Positions 14,946 to 28,504 of a stretch of 64,000 bases of DNA are shown one piece after another. This DNA is from Hirudinaria manillensis (taxonomy: Eukaryota > Annelida > Clitellata > Hirudinida > Hirudinidae): NCBI GenBank assembly GCA_034509925.1, contig CM067529.1, positions 6,673,501-6,737,500 of the forward strand, given 5' to 3'. The number at the start of each line of letters is the position of its first letter. Positions within the stretch are counted from its first letter, which is position 1. The position numbers and the translations under genes are program-made. Under the pieces are notes generated by a model. It did no database searches. It was given only the letters and a program-made list of their open reading frames with translations, and was not told where the DNA came from.

Positions 14946-17900
14946 ATGGACTGGCAGTTGAAGGTTGGAACCATCATCGAGGATTTTAATTTTATGTGTG
15001 TTACGAACAAAAGTTGGGTCGACGAAGTCATGTTTGGTGCCAAAGACAGCTTGGTTTTGTTAGTTTGAAGTTCATAGATCGATTAATAATAGAAATTGTG
15101 CTAATTATTTGTTAATTCATCTTCGAGGAATGGCGTATTGGCTTTGCCCAGGACACCATCGCTGGCAAAGAAGATTGTTTACAACGACCTTAAAATCAGG
15201 TTGAGTTTTAAGGTTACATAATTCTATTTTGACAAGACGCTCATGTAATTAAGATATCAATTACCAATTAGCGACCAAGGATATGAATCGTTCAACTGTT
15301 CCCAGAGTTGTGGAAATGGGAATAAAAGCTCCTCTTCATTAAAAGAGAATCGCTTTCATTCTGTCAGCACTCAGACTGACAAAGTTGTCATTCTAGGTTT
15401 TCAGGATTTGGAAGTTGTGCTAGAGGTAATTTGCTCATAATAATATTGTAAATTCTTTTCATCTTTTGTTTATTTCTACTACCCTTAAAATCTTAATTAT
15501 GAGGCCATAAAGCCTATTAACTGCATTGAATGATGCTTGATAATACTTGCAGTCACACTCAATAATTATGTCATTTACAATTTTTATTAGGGCTTTGAAA
15601 AGTTGAAGCTAGAGGCTCTTCATTGTCTTGGAGGCAATGGTAATATTGATGCTTGCAGTTTGTGGTATGTTTTCAAAGTTAATCTGAAGTCGTAAAATGA
15701 TTATATTTATTTTGATTTGTTAAACAGTGGCAATGTCTATTCTTTGCAAAAAAACATCAAAACATTTATTTCTCAGTCTGTTCCTTCAATGGATAAAATA
15801 AGAGGTGATTTATTTGGCACTTATTGATTTTAAATTTATTTAATCAAAATGCCCTTTAAATATAACTAATAATTACAAGCAATTTCAGCAGAAATGTGCC
15901 AACATCAAGATTCTAGGTCACACCCTCTGAATCGATCTGAGTTAAAGTCTCTGGTTCCAAATATGGAAATGGTAGATAATTTTCTGAGCACTGAGATTCA
16001 TTTCAGAGTTGTAATGATTTTTAAAAAAATATTTTAACAGCTGAACAATGCACTAAGCCCATCAATTTTTGGAAAATCTTTGGAAAGCAAAGCATTAAAA
16101 GTCTGCTGGGAAAGAAGTGCACACCAGAATGGAAATGAATCAAATAATGGTTTGACAATACATTGTTAACACTACAACATTTGTATTGCTTTTAATTAAC
16201 CAGAGTCATCTTAAAAATATATTAATTTTGGAAATGGGTGCCTCATTTTTAGATAAAATTGATGGAAATTTGGCCACGAAATTGTTAATGGGCATGCCAA
16301 GCAATCCAATCAAGGCAATGACTTTTGAAGATGGAAAGTTTTCTTCAAATAAATGGGAGAACAATAATCAGAACATGGCATTGGATAAGAAGCTCTTGGG
16401 TGATGAGACAAGAAATAATGCAAATGCAGATGTCGATAAATTACCCATGAAGGGAAATGGTTTGGTGAAAAGTTCCATTGCTAAAAAGAAGAGATCATCT
16501 CGTGTCATTGTCAGGAAGAGTATTCTTGCTGCTCCAAATAAGAATCGCAGATCAAGTGGTCTGCACTTCAAAAAAAATAATTTATTTGAATCTTCAAAGT
16601 GGAGGTTTTTTGGAATGAAGAAAAAACCCGTCGAGGTTTATGAATTGTTTTTCTAATGATTTTGAGGCAGTTTTACTGATAATTATAATTGCAGTTTGTG
16701 CTATATTTACTCATTGAAAATATTTGCTAAGTTTCAGTTTTCTTGATTGTTGTTTTATGATATAAATTGTCATTAGGAGTTCAATAGAGATGCTTTGGGA
16801 CTATTTGAATCTTTAAATTTTGTCTATTTTATATTCATTGGCAGACTTGCAAAGGTAACGAAACACAAAAACAATGGCAGACCACTTTCAAAGATTCTAC
16901 AAATCCACACAATGGATTTGCTGCAGAGAATTCCCGAATGCCCCTCACTCCAAGTTTGCCCAGCAAGTCAGCGTTTGAGGCATTTTTAACACTTGTAAAA
17001 AACTAAATGTATTGTTTCAGATATTTCTGTGTTACTTTATTTTGGAATCTTTTAGTTTATTAATTATTTTATTATTTTAAAAAAATGCTAATGATTGTTC
17101 AAAGTTAAGCTTTGTTAAGGTTGTCTGATTTTGCTTATGCTATTGTTTAGATGGTGATGCAAATTATTTGATAAAGCATTTGAGATTACAATAACAATTG
17201 TTAGGACTCGGCTGAATCAATTTCAGAAGATGTTTGCTCTGAGAATGGAAGCTAATAAAGTTACACCCAATTGCAAGAGCAACTTGAATTATGGCCTCCC
17301 CTCAAGTGAGGTGAGAGAGGTCAAAAAGGCAATCTTCATGAAGCCTAGCATCACGAATAGTCCGAAGCATTTTGAAAAGACTAATGCTTTTGTCAAGTGC
17401 ATATCAGGAAGGAGAAGCTCTGATTTTAATTCAACCTGCAACAGAGCAGACCAAAACACACCGGTGCAAAAAGAAAAATTATACCATACACCTATTAAAA
17501 CTCTCCAGCTTAGCAAGTTTAGAAAAGATGGAGTAACAAAAGTTGGTTTCATGTCTGTTCCATCCAAACATTGTCCTAGTGATTGCAATAAGGTAATGCA
17601 TCTTATGCATTTGTAGCTGACATGTTGGATTTCTGATTTTCTTAAATTTAGCATCTTATGTTAAAATCATGTCTTTATAATCCTAGAAAATTTTCCACGA
17701 TGGAAATTTGAAACATCCTACGAGCACATCTAAGAATTTTACAGCAGGGCAAACCTTTTTGTAAGCTTTACATATTTACGTTTGGCAATAAGCAAATATG
17801 CTTGAATTAATGGATACAAACTCCAACAGAAAATATGAAAGTTCCTCAGAAAATTATGACATCAGTGATTTGAAATCTGATGATGAAAGCACCGATGCAC

Positions 17901-18198
17901 CAAAAGTGAGGAAGAAAATCCCTGAATGGGCAACAGGTTTGGGTATTATTTTATGTTGCTTTTAACATATTTATTACCCTCACTTAACTCTTCAGGACGC
18001 AGACTGGTCGAATCCCTGATGAAATTTTATTTGAACCCCGTCAATGTGGAGGATATCTTTGGAACGATTCTCGCTCCTGACCTGAATGACATGTTTGGTG
18101 CAAAGAAACCACGCTTTGATAAGAGAACAAGTTCAGCTAATTGGGAAGAACCTCTCTTGCGGGCACCTCTTGACTCCAAGCTTTATGGTCAATGCTGA
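14946..18198 (+). CDS. INCENP: inner centromere protein (INCENP), chromosomal passenger scaffold
   Basis: INCENP scaffolds the chromosomal passenger complex and activates Aurora B through its C-terminal IN-box. The last two coding exons (17830-17937 and 17996-18198, 58-bp intron) read YDISDLKSDDES, KKIPEWATG, DIFGTILAPDLNDMF and KKPRFDKRTSSANW. These match the IN-box and its Aurora-phosphorylated TSS motif at 18127-18135. Upstream exons traced with fitting splice sites include STQTDKVVILGFQDL, GFEKLKLEALHCLGG, DKIDGNLATKLL followed by a basic KKKRSSRVIVRK segment, PLTPSLPSKSAFEAFL, and KMFALRMEANKV to PSKHCPSDCNK. The start (MDWQLKVGTIIEDF) and the next exon (TPSLAKKIV) resemble the family's centromere-targeting N-terminus only weakly and are tentative. 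No K/E/R-rich single-alpha-helix region is visible. Exons are many and short. Confidence 0.88.
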
Positions 18199-20763
18199 TT
18201 CGTCTCCTGAAATTTACTAGTTGTTGGAAACTGTCATGTGATCTGCAGGGCTGTTGTTGAATTTTTCTTTGGTAGTTTTATTTGATTATCATAGATTTCA
18301 TTCTACTTATATTATTGTTTACTGGGACTTGGGTTTCATAGCAGTAGATTCTTGTTTCTGCATTTAGATGTCGTTGAAGTGGCATGATTTTAAATCATAA
18401 ATCTGGATATTTGACAATTGTTGACATTCGCTTTAGACTTTTATTAAATTTTTTTTGAGAGTACCTTCCAATCATGAGTTCTAGACCTGCAGTATGATTG
18501 TTAGACAGGTGCTTGAACTCAACTGCAGAATTGTCATCTTGCCACTTCTGCCGTGGAGAATTAGCAAAGATAGCGAACCCCTTGCCCCATGTTTCTCAAC
18601 TACCTCCGTGTTATCTTTGTTTTGGTTTTATTCAGAAAATCGCAGGTTCTTGTTTGTTTGTAAGACTTGCTCAATAAAGCAGAACCTCGGAAGTGGGAGA
18701 ATTCATAAATAAGTTGGACTGCTCTAAACTTAGAACATAATAGAAGGTTGAGTTTTGATTAGTAGTGGAATGTCTGAATGGGGAGAGACTTCAAAAGGAT
18801 GGTGAGGGGAGACTCTTGGAAATGAGTTGTGATGCAAGAAAACAGATACTAAGGTCAGCAATCATTGGGAGATCAAGAGAAATGAATAGGCCGCAAAAGG
18901 AAGTGAGCAGTGCTTTCAAACCGTTTGCCTAGGCAGAGCAGGAAAACAAACACTTGACCTAAAAGCGTCATTTCGTTCAGCTACAGCGAACGTCTCGTCG
19001 ATCTCATCAGGCATGCAAGCAACCTGCACTGCACCAAAAATGCTTCGGAGATCCAGGAACCACAATTGCAGGAAGTCAAACAAAAGGATTTTAAGTGAGT
19101 TTAGCTGGATGGCTCTTGATTTCATTTACTGAATACGTCAGAGACCATAACTTAACTTAATATTGCCGAGCCAATAAAATCACACTTCATTTTAACACGG
19201 GTATTTATTCACAATAATAGGTTATCTAATTTATGCAACAATTATACAGAAAACTTCTTCTGAATCCTCAAGTGGTCCTTGACTTTCAACATAGATCAAA
19301 GTCTCTTCTTTTGATTTCTTCAACAAAGGAACAAAGTTCAAGATTCTTTTTACCCCAAGCAAAGACATGCAATTGTGGCAAGAACTGATCACAAAGAGCT
19401 TCTCCAATTTCTAAGCTTCCTGCCTAGAAAAGTTAGGTATCTTCAGGAGTCCCACAAAAGCTAAGAAATCCAGGCAGCAAATCAAATTAGGAGAAGAAAG
19501 TCCTTCATGTTGGATGAAGCCAAAAAGGTAGGCCTTTCAATTCTTTGGAAAGAGATAAAAAGCATCACTGATCAAGGAAGTTGAAGGAATTGTGAGAAAG
19601 GCAAGAAACAGGCTCTGGGCTACACAAGAGATGATTGAGTAGATCAAGCTGCTCCACACTGTAATTGATTAAGCCTGAGCCAATTCTGTAGAATATATGA
19701 CAGCTATATATACTGAAGGAAAATGAATCCAATTGCCTAAATCATTTCAGGCCAATTTTTCTGTTGAAAGCAGAGGGAGAAATCTATTTCCCACACTTGG
19801 CTGCAGAGCTTGCCACATTCATGACAACAAACAAGTACATCAACACAAAAGTTTAAGCAATGCTTATAGTAATTATATGCTTTCTGTGCCCTGGCAGTTT
19901 CTTGTGGTGTTGATAATAATAGGCTTTCTCCTGAAAACACACAGGACTCGTGCCCAATGCACTGAAGCTTAACATGCAGCCACTTTTTCTCTATTCTTTA
20001 ATACTAAACTCCAATGCTGCCAGCCAGCTACCTGTATCATTCACTCTTGAAACAACCTTCATGTTTGAGAGCAAACTCACAAGATAGCTTATCAATCAAT
20101 TTGTTAAGACTCCTGGATTTAAATCTCTTAAAGTAAATATTATTTATTATTAACATTGCAAATACCACAAATTTAAAGTTTCCACCAGTCCTCAACATGA
20201 CTTTGGATCTCTTGTACCAGGTATTGATTTATGTTATCCAACACTCGCCTGCCTCTAAATGAAAAAATGTCAGAAGTCATTTAAAAGGAGAGGGCTTGCC
20301 TTAGACACTCTAGGGGCAGTTTTAAACATCAATGAGAACATGCAACATGGTAGGAGCAACAATAATTCTGGCAAAAATTCAAAATAAAGTATCAAAACTC
20401 TGACCAGATGATGAAGACATCCAAATGATAAGTCACGTGTAGCATTGAAGCAAGTCCATAAATGCAATAGATTAGACTATGCTTCAGTGGATAATACATC
20501 AACAAATACAAAACAAAACAAAGTTAGCAGGTTCACAAATATATGGATATGGCGTGAAAGTCTTTTGATATAGAAATTACAAGATTTAAGTGCAACAGAC
20601 TATTGATTGACATAGTGAGACCATAAACAAATTTGTCCACACCTCAAGGAAGGAACATCTAGAAGCCAAACGAAAGTATGTGAAATTGTAATCAGAGGAC
20701 ACAACTTGAGAAGTTTAAAACTATACACAAATGATCATTGTTAATCTCATTTAGATTAATTAA
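18199..20763. other. convergent intergenic region, no gene recognised
   Basis: About 2.6 kb between the INCENP stop codon (+) and the EB1 stop codon (-). It should contain both 3' UTRs. Some stretches are less AT-rich (about 18480-19120 and 19250-19990), but I found no convincing exon, RNA gene or repeat. Confidence 0.45.
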
Positions 20764-23700
20764 TTAATATTCATCATTACAATCCCCTCCATTCTCTCCG
20801 TTTATGTCAGGTGGTGCAAATCCATCCTGAAACAAAAATGTTAGCTTTAATATTATATAAATTTTTGAAGATGATAAATAATGAGAAAACAGGACACAAG
20901 CTATGAATGCAATAAAACATACGACCTCTGTTTCATAAAGTATATCTAGTATCTGTTGAATCATTGGGTCTTGCTGGTTTGGCTGACTAGAAAGAACTTC
21001 TTGGCAAAGAACCTCAATTTGTCTCAATTTTCCAAAATAAAAATCTCTCTCTTTCTCAAGAGAGTCTATTGTTACTTTCATCTCTTGCATCTATAAAAAA
21101 ATGTCTTCTTTAAATGTTAAATAATGCATGAAGACACACTCAAATATGAACAATTCAAATATATGTGGTATACTCAAATGTATCCAAATGTTCTGTACAG
21201 CATAATATTTATTATCAGAATCTATTAATTAAACTGAAAATGTTCAAAATAAGTTTTAAAAATTTGTCAAACATTGTGTACTAATTAAGTAAAAGTGTTT
21301 AATTGTTGCCAATTGCTTTATTATAAAATTATAATCAGAGTTGAGAAAGCATGGTAAACAAAGTGGTAGACTTGACAAAACATAAGTCGTTTGTAAATGC
21401 AGCTAGAGTTTTGAAGCTCATTCTATTATGAAAAATCAAGGTCATGACTAATAATACTCTTATGATGCTTATGGTGCTTATGGTTGCAACAAAAGGGATG
21501 TTGCATGGATGACATGAAAACTCTTAAGACACTTGTTTTTGAATTAAATGATTATTATAAAATTCTGCTGAAGTAGATCCAGAAAGAATATATAAATTTA
21601 GTAAATGCTCTTAGCTGCTCAAAAAAGCTAAAATGTAGGAGAGCACATGAATTTTATCAATATCTGGAATTCAATTTATCAAAAGCCATTTCATGACAAT
21701 CACTCATCCCTCTATTTAGAATACAAAGATCATGTAAAATAGTAATAAACCAATAATTAACTAGTCATAATTTATGCATTTAGCATAAATATTTCTTCAA
21801 TAATAAGATCATGATTATTATTGAAGTGATACACAAATGAATCAGCTCAATTGTTTGCATGTGGGAAACAATAACTATGTTACATCAAATCATTTCCACC
21901 AACTTGAATTGTAATGCCTTCCATTTTGTGATTTACATCTGAGCTGTTACTTTTTGAGGTTGTTCTTGGAGGTGTGGGCGTAATTTTTGTTGCTGAATCA
22001 AATTTGATATGCGAATAAACTACATTAACAAATGAATGCTTAGAAACACAATAAAGTTTTTTTCACCAGAAGGCTTAGGCCTTGATGATGGGTTGCCAAA
22101 GGCTTTAGGCTGGTTGACAGATTTTTTTGGTATGATTGCAGAAGTCATGCTTCCCATTGGTTCTCCACCTCTTGCACCGACTGCATCATACTGGGTCATT
22201 TCATAATTAGCATCGAAAAACTTTTTGAACCACTGTATGAACTCAAAGTTGTCTTGAAATCGACCCTTCACTAGTTTCTCAATTGGAATTATCTGGAGAT
22301 GAATGATCTCATAATTATGAGGGTCAAAATGAGTTGCTTATTTCACAGTTCTTTCCAACACATTACAACTAAAAATAACATAGAATCAGCAAATGGGCAA
22401 AACCTTATCGACTTTCATTTTGGAGAAGGATCCTTGAACCAATTTGAAGTTACTTATATATTCATGTTCAAGATTTGTAGTGAATTTAACTTTCTTCAAA
22501 TTTATAGAGCCTGTTGATATCATAACAAAATGTTAATAATAAAATTCAATTATTTAATAACTTTGTCAACAAACATTTGAATTTGTTTAGTTATACATAT
22601 ACAAACATTAGCAAACATATACAAATTTAATGAAGTTGCTTGCAACTGTGCTATTTAGAATAAGTTAAAAGGAAAAATAATCCTTTAGAATGTTTCAACT
22701 GAGTCACTTAGAGCTTGAATACATGCTTTCTTAAATACTTTGATTTTTGCTTAAAATCATAAACAAAAATCTAATTCAGGAAGTGATGGTAAGCTTGAAA
22801 AAGTTGTCATTATCATTAGTAATGCAAACAGATCTTTTGCTTTAGAATGAATTTCATAAAATAACTAGACCTTAGAGCAGAGCATTCTATTTTGTAATTA
22901 AGTCACACACATCAATAGATTCCAGCTATCTTAATTCAAAATGTTAATTTTATTTTATTTTCAAGAACCACTAACGTGAGTTATTCTTAACTAAAAAAAT
23001 TGCTTGAATCCATCAAAATCATTCAAAGAAATAACAAATACAATCAGAACTCTGACCAAACCACAGAAATTCATAATTTCACTTGAACTCCATGATTCCA
23101 AATAACTTCACTAATTAATTCATTTTAGTAAAAGTGAAAATATACAAATGCATCAATAACTCAAACAAGACTTTATAACTTTCAAAGGAATGAGATCATC
23201 ACAATAAAACAGTTAAACAATAAAACACAAAAGATTTGCATAAGCAAATATTCTAACCTGGAAATAACATGTCCATGAACTGACAATATGCAGCACCTGC
23301 AATGCAAATGCAATTGTAAATAGAGGCAGTACATCATTTCATCGAGCAACATTTCGATGAACATTAAAATTAATCACAACTAATTTCTATGAGAATTATA
23401 TTTTCTTGTAACCCTTATAAAAGTAATATGAAATAAAAGAAAAATAACAAGACCACTGAATAATTATTGAACTTTAACGTTCATATTAAAAAATTTTGAA
23501 TAGCAAAAGGCAAATATAAATGCACAGTCTTAACTTTAAAGGTTCTAGCTAATCTGGCTCACAAATCAACGATATTGGAAAAAGAAAAAAAAATTTAAAC
23601 TTCCAATTACATAGACAGATCATCACATCTATGATAACATTATCTGTCTTTGATATCCTTAGATTGAAATTTATGTTGGTTTAAAGTCTAAAATCTTTAA

Positions 23701-23900
23701 TCCATTAAAGGCTAAATAGTTACTTATTTAAGTATTTAAAATATTTACGAATTGCTTATCATCTGATCCCATGACTAACCAGAACACAGTTCTTCAATCT
23801 TCATAAAATTAGCTTGCAAAGATTCGTTGACCCAATAGAGAGCTTCATGGCGGCTGATGTTATCCGTTGTACCACTGGTGTTATAGACATTGACTGCCAT
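20764..23900 (-). CDS. EB1-family microtubule plus-end-tracking protein (MAPRE)
   Basis: The protein binds growing microtubule ends through an N-terminal calponin-homology domain and recruits partners through its EB-homology coiled coil. The start codon is at 23898-23900: [18 protein letters not shown], then [18 protein letters not shown] (exon 23780-23900). Exon 23258-~23302 gives [13 protein letters not shown]. The exon near 22400-22510 gives [20 protein letters not shown]. The exon near 22062-22292 gives [13 protein letters not shown] and [12 protein letters not shown], diagnostic of EB1. A Ser/Pro-rich linker follows. The EBH exon (about 20935-21095) has [20 protein letters not shown] and ILDILYET. 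The last exon ends DCNDEY with TAA at 20764-20766, resembling the acidic EEY CAP-Gly-binding tail. EB1 versus EB3 cannot be told apart. An in-frame upstream Met extension exists (to 23972) but the family start is used. Confidence 0.95.
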
Positions 23901-25019
23901 CCTTGAGAAGTTAGTAAAACTTAAAAAATTGCTCTTGTTATAACAATACGTATCATCTGAACTGAAAATCATTAAATGGCAAGCGATATAAATCTTTCCA
24001 TTTATATCTCCGCAACAATAAATTCCAATTCATTTGCAGACCATATAGTTATTCCAGCTATCAAAAAAATATTAATGAGCAGAGCATCACAACCGACCTC
24101 CAGCCTTTGACAGACGAAAAACAGCACGAAAACTTAGTTACCAATAAGCCGCTTCCTGTTGTGGTTATTCATACAAAAGTCTGTTTAATGCAGAATACAA
24201 TTTTATTAATAATCTATTTATTTATTCAACATAATCTATTCTTTAAAAAATATACGAACCTTGAGAAAATGCGTAAATTTTGATGAAATTCTTAAAAAAT
24301 TTACTGAAATCACAGTAAGATGGTCAAATATGCTTTTAATAAATACAAAGGAATGCGGAAGTAGGAATCCCATGCATTAAAGCATTTAATTTTCAAGAGT
24401 TTGCTCGTTCCTCAGCTGACCATACACATTAGATGCTCTATGCCCTTTTAATCATTGAGAATCGAAAGTTGATAACTTAAGCAAACTGACTTTAAGAGCA
24501 CTTTTCATTTTCAATCATTTTTATATCCAAGTCTGAATCTAATTCATTTAGCAGCTAGTAAGACAGGGGAAAGAGGCTAATAAATGCATCAAAATTCATG
24601 TTCTAACCCTAACTCACTTTATATGGGTAAGTTACAATAGTATCGAAACTGGTTTGTTTCTTTAGATTTTAGATAATAAATACATTTTAATGTAGTTTTT
24701 AATTATTTTTTTAAATGTTGGATCTCGTGAGTTTGTTGAAAATTAAGTTAGGTGTCTTATTAAAACTTGTATTTTTATCGAGCTTGTGGCTTCTAGTGTT
24801 CTTACGTTAAAAGTCGCAAAGGATGTCGCAAAATAAAACAAAGCCAGCACAGCTTTCACTACACTCTAGAGTTAGCGGACAGTCGATGAAGAAATTTAAT
24901 ATTATATCTAGCTCGTAATTGTAAACTTGTAATTTGTGTCTCAGGCCATGTTACACTGTCTACGTATATGCCAGCACATCCACTCTAAGAACGCCACGCT
25001 GGTGTTCAAATCCATCCTG

Positions 25020-25262
25020 GGCCATGCACCATCTTACCTAACGTTCATTCTGGAACAAGAGGACAGGTCTACATCTAGAGGTTCCCTCTTTTGACCACAG
25101 GTAAACCGCGTCATGCTCGATTGCAGGTCCATCAACGTCGTCCGCCCACGGATTTGGAACGGAATGGACACTTCCATCACCAATTCCAACCCAGCTAAGT
25201 TCCATACTGACCTGAAGACCCTTCTCCCACCGACCCAGCCATCCCCCACTGCCCAGTCTTGA
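25020..25262 (+). pseudogene. relic of a non-LTR retrotransposon ORF C-terminus
   Basis: A GC-richer island in AT-rich DNA. The frame from 25101 reads NRVMLDCRSINVVRPRIWNG, then ITNSNPAKFHTDLKTLL, and stops at 25260-25262. The pattern R.. .IWN.(L/M)..(S/D)I.....FK..LK..L is the usual end of LINE reverse-transcriptase ORFs (CR1/Jockey-like). Upstream frames are disrupted, so this looks like a short 5'-truncated, decayed copy. Clade assignment is a guess. Confidence 0.45.
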
Positions 25263-27322
25263 AGTCCCTCCCGGACATAGCCCCCTCTAAAAACACTCCT
25301 AATTATTATTATTATTAATATTTGACATTTTTACTTTTAAAATTGTTGCATTAACTTGATAGAGAACCCGAGATTATTTCAATATTAAATTTTATAAATA
25401 TCTAATTTGTTAATTTGGAGCATTCATATTTGACAAACAATATATTTCAGCCGATAGTCAGCCAATGTCTCCTCTTTCACGAAATAAAAATATACTAAAC
25501 TCAAATTTGGTGATCGTTAAAATCTATAATAAGAATTATATTTAATTAAAGCTCGTTAACATTTAATCAGTTTTCTGCCGCAAGAAATGTTATGAGGAAC
25601 GAAGTAAGCAGATGCGCTAGGAGCGAAGCCGGAAAAAATCGTGGCACGTAACATAATTAAGTCGATTTGTCAAAGCGTTGTTTGCGAGAATCGAGCAGTG
25701 TTGCGTATGTTGGAATAAATGAATATTGAAGGTAAGATTTTTTATTGAAACCTCTTGAATCCTAATAAACTTAAGCGTTATTTTTAGAAGCATGTCTTAA
25801 AAGCCATTCTAACCAGATATCCTTAGTCCAACTCTAGCCATAAGAGTTATCAATAACAATATCTTTTGTTTATTTTCCAATTACCAACAAAAATTTAAAT
25901 TGTAATGGTTCTTGGTTGTATGATTTACTTTTGCTTAATTTAATGGCTAATCATATTTTTATTTTATGGCATGCATGGTAAACATTTTGAGTAATATACT
26001 TTTATATTTTTGTGAAAGAAATTGATGTAGTTGGTTCAAAAATTTATATATATTATTCCCAAATTAGGCTGTTTTATTTATCTGATCCTTCATTCTTACA
26101 TTTAACAGAATTTGAATTTGTTTGAACCAATGAACTTGCTTAAGAAATTGCCTGACAATAAATTTCTTAAAATATTAATTGTTCCTGGGTAGAGAAGTCC
26201 ATTTGTAATTTACTAAATACTGATTTCTGACAATAAATATCAATAAAACAATGCTAAAAAATGGTGGTAATAATATACATGATGATATTTTATGATAATT
26301 CCTACCAACATTAAAAACTATAATCTGAAAATAATGCCATTGGCACCACTTCTACCTTCATGTGGCACCCATCATATGTATAGTTTAAAACAAATATTGT
26401 AACAGTTTAGATTTCTTATGATAACTTTGGTTTAAAAAGGCATATAAGGCTCAAATTAAGGAGGCATGCATATTATGTTTTAATGATGCCTGAGAAATTA
26501 TCAGGCAGTTGATTGGCTCAAAATTGGAGTGATTAGAACAGGGGTATACAAACTTTTTAAGTTGTGAATCATATGCAGTAAATTGCAAAAGCATCCAGGT
26601 CACTAACTACTAAAAGTACTTTATTTGAAGTACGTATTGTCATGCCTGGTTCATTCAAGACAAATTGATTACATTTACAAACTAACAGGGCTTAATATAA
26701 CACAGTGTAACTCATTTTGAGCTCGGGGAAAAATGGGCAATCATCATTTGCTCATCAGGGAAAACTTGGCTTCTTCCAAGCTCCAATAGAAGTTAGATAA
26801 GGGGTGGAGCTGATATTGATCTTTCCAAGAATCATGGCAGTGAAATTCCATAGGTTCTAACTGCAGACTTTCTTCTACTTCTACTGCATTTAACATGAAG
26901 GGATTCACAAACAACTTGATTTCATTCTCAATAAACAAAAGATAATGAGATGGGTGATAAAAATATAATAAAATTACATAAAATGAAAAAAATGCAAAGA
27001 GAACAAAAAAAAATTGTTGTTGCTTGTAGTTGTGCCATGTGCAAAGCACATTCTATTATATATTTTTACATTTGCTGCTGCTAATTTAAATGGATCACTG
27101 GCCTTTTGGCATCCTGCGGGCTGTTGTTTGGATACCCCTGGCTTAAAAGTACATTTATTAATTTCTGGAGGTAATCCTTATGTAACTTTTTATTGCTGAG
27201 AAAGGAGAAGTATTATATTAGTGTTTTTGAAGTTTGAGTACCAGCATAATGCATTTTTCTTTGAGTTTTTGTGGTGGATGTTTGTGGTGTATGTGTGTGA
27301 GCCTTGACAAGGCGGTGAATGC

Positions 27323-27348
27323 AATAAATAAATAAATAAATAAATAAT
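27323..27348 (+). repeat. (AATA)n microsatellite, possible LINE/SINE tail
   Basis: Five to six AATA units follow ttgacaaggcggtgaatgc. Many LINEs end in such tails after a GC-richer 3' end, so this may mark the end of an unrecognised retroposon just upstream. Confidence 0.6.
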
Positions 27349-28504
27349 GAAATGATAAGTCTAATAAATAGAAATTTAATGATGTTATTTTATAAATAAT
27401 ATTCTTATGGAAATAATATTCTGATAATCTAAGGCAAACAACAACCTCTTGTTATGAATAGATTGAGGAGCTCTAATGGGCTTTGAACTGAACAGAAACT
27501 AATTTGTGCTTGTTATTCATTCTAATAATTTCAATTTTTTGGGGATAATTGTGTAATTAATGCCGTATAAAATTAGCAATGTGTGCTTTAGCAGGTAATG
27601 TATTTAACAGATATGTATGCAAATATCATAGTTGATATCTCCATTTTTAGCATCTCTAGCATCAATTCCATGTCCCTACATTTTCTATTTCTGCTATAAT
27701 CAACTTTAATTTCATGACAGTTGAGTTCATTTCTGCAAATAATGCCTGAGGATGTTCTTGGGATTTTCACACTATCATTTGGTTGTTGGTTTATGACAAG
27801 GAAGCTGCAGAGAGCAAATGTTTTGCAAGCATTCATGCATTTAGGCAACAAAATAAAAACAGGCAACTCCAGTGCCATGCAGCACTGGTGAAATTGAAAA
27901 CATCTGTTTCATTGAGCTTCCCTTTCTTAGAAGTTAACAGCCTTGGGAATGCATTGCAAACATTTTGCACTCAATATGGTTCAAGAGGTGCTTGAACTTA
28001 AAATGACTCGAATGTGGTCAAGTATCATGGATTCCATATTATTATCACCATTTATTGATACCTTAGAGCTTATGAATGAACTAGCTATTGAAAATGGTAT
28101 AAGTCTTGCAATTTTAGGAGTGATGTTTAAGTTTAATATTTTAGTATTGATTTTACAACTAATATTGCTCACATGTACTTCATTAGTGATGATAAGGTTT
28201 GATTAAGATGGCCTTATAGAGATGTTTGTGATTAATGTGCGCTATAAAGGGCAAGAATTTTTTCTTTTTGTTTTGATTTCCAGCTATATATGAGGAGGTT
28301 TTTTATTCAGATTATATTTTTTGGTGCTTATTTTTTTATGTTTATTTTTTAGTGCTTTTAATTAGAAGAGAAACCTTTTGAAGCACTCAGGAGATGGCTC
28401 TTTACATGTGAAAGCTATGCTGCAAAGTGAGAATCAAAGCTAATTACATGATTTTAAATTGAGTTGCAAAGGATTTATTTTTAAGGTGCCTTCAGACAGC
28501 AGTA

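Larger units (their letters stand above)
23901..28504. other. gene-poor region between EB1 and C5-epimerase genes
   Basis: 4.6 kb of mostly AT-rich sequence. The left end is presumably the EB1 5' UTR and promoter, and the right end the epimerase promoter. It contains a LINE C-terminal relic (about 25020-25262) and an AATA microsatellite (27323-27348). Open frames at 27588-28206 lack any recognisable domain and overlap each other on opposite strands. Confidence 0.45.

Noticed and set aside
18494..19972. Possible small genes in the INCENP-EB1 interval
   Set aside because: Open frames are short, without domains or consistent splice sites.
27588..28206. Overlapping open frames on both strands
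   Set aside because: No domain, no splice context, and sequence composition like the surrounding AT-rich DNA.
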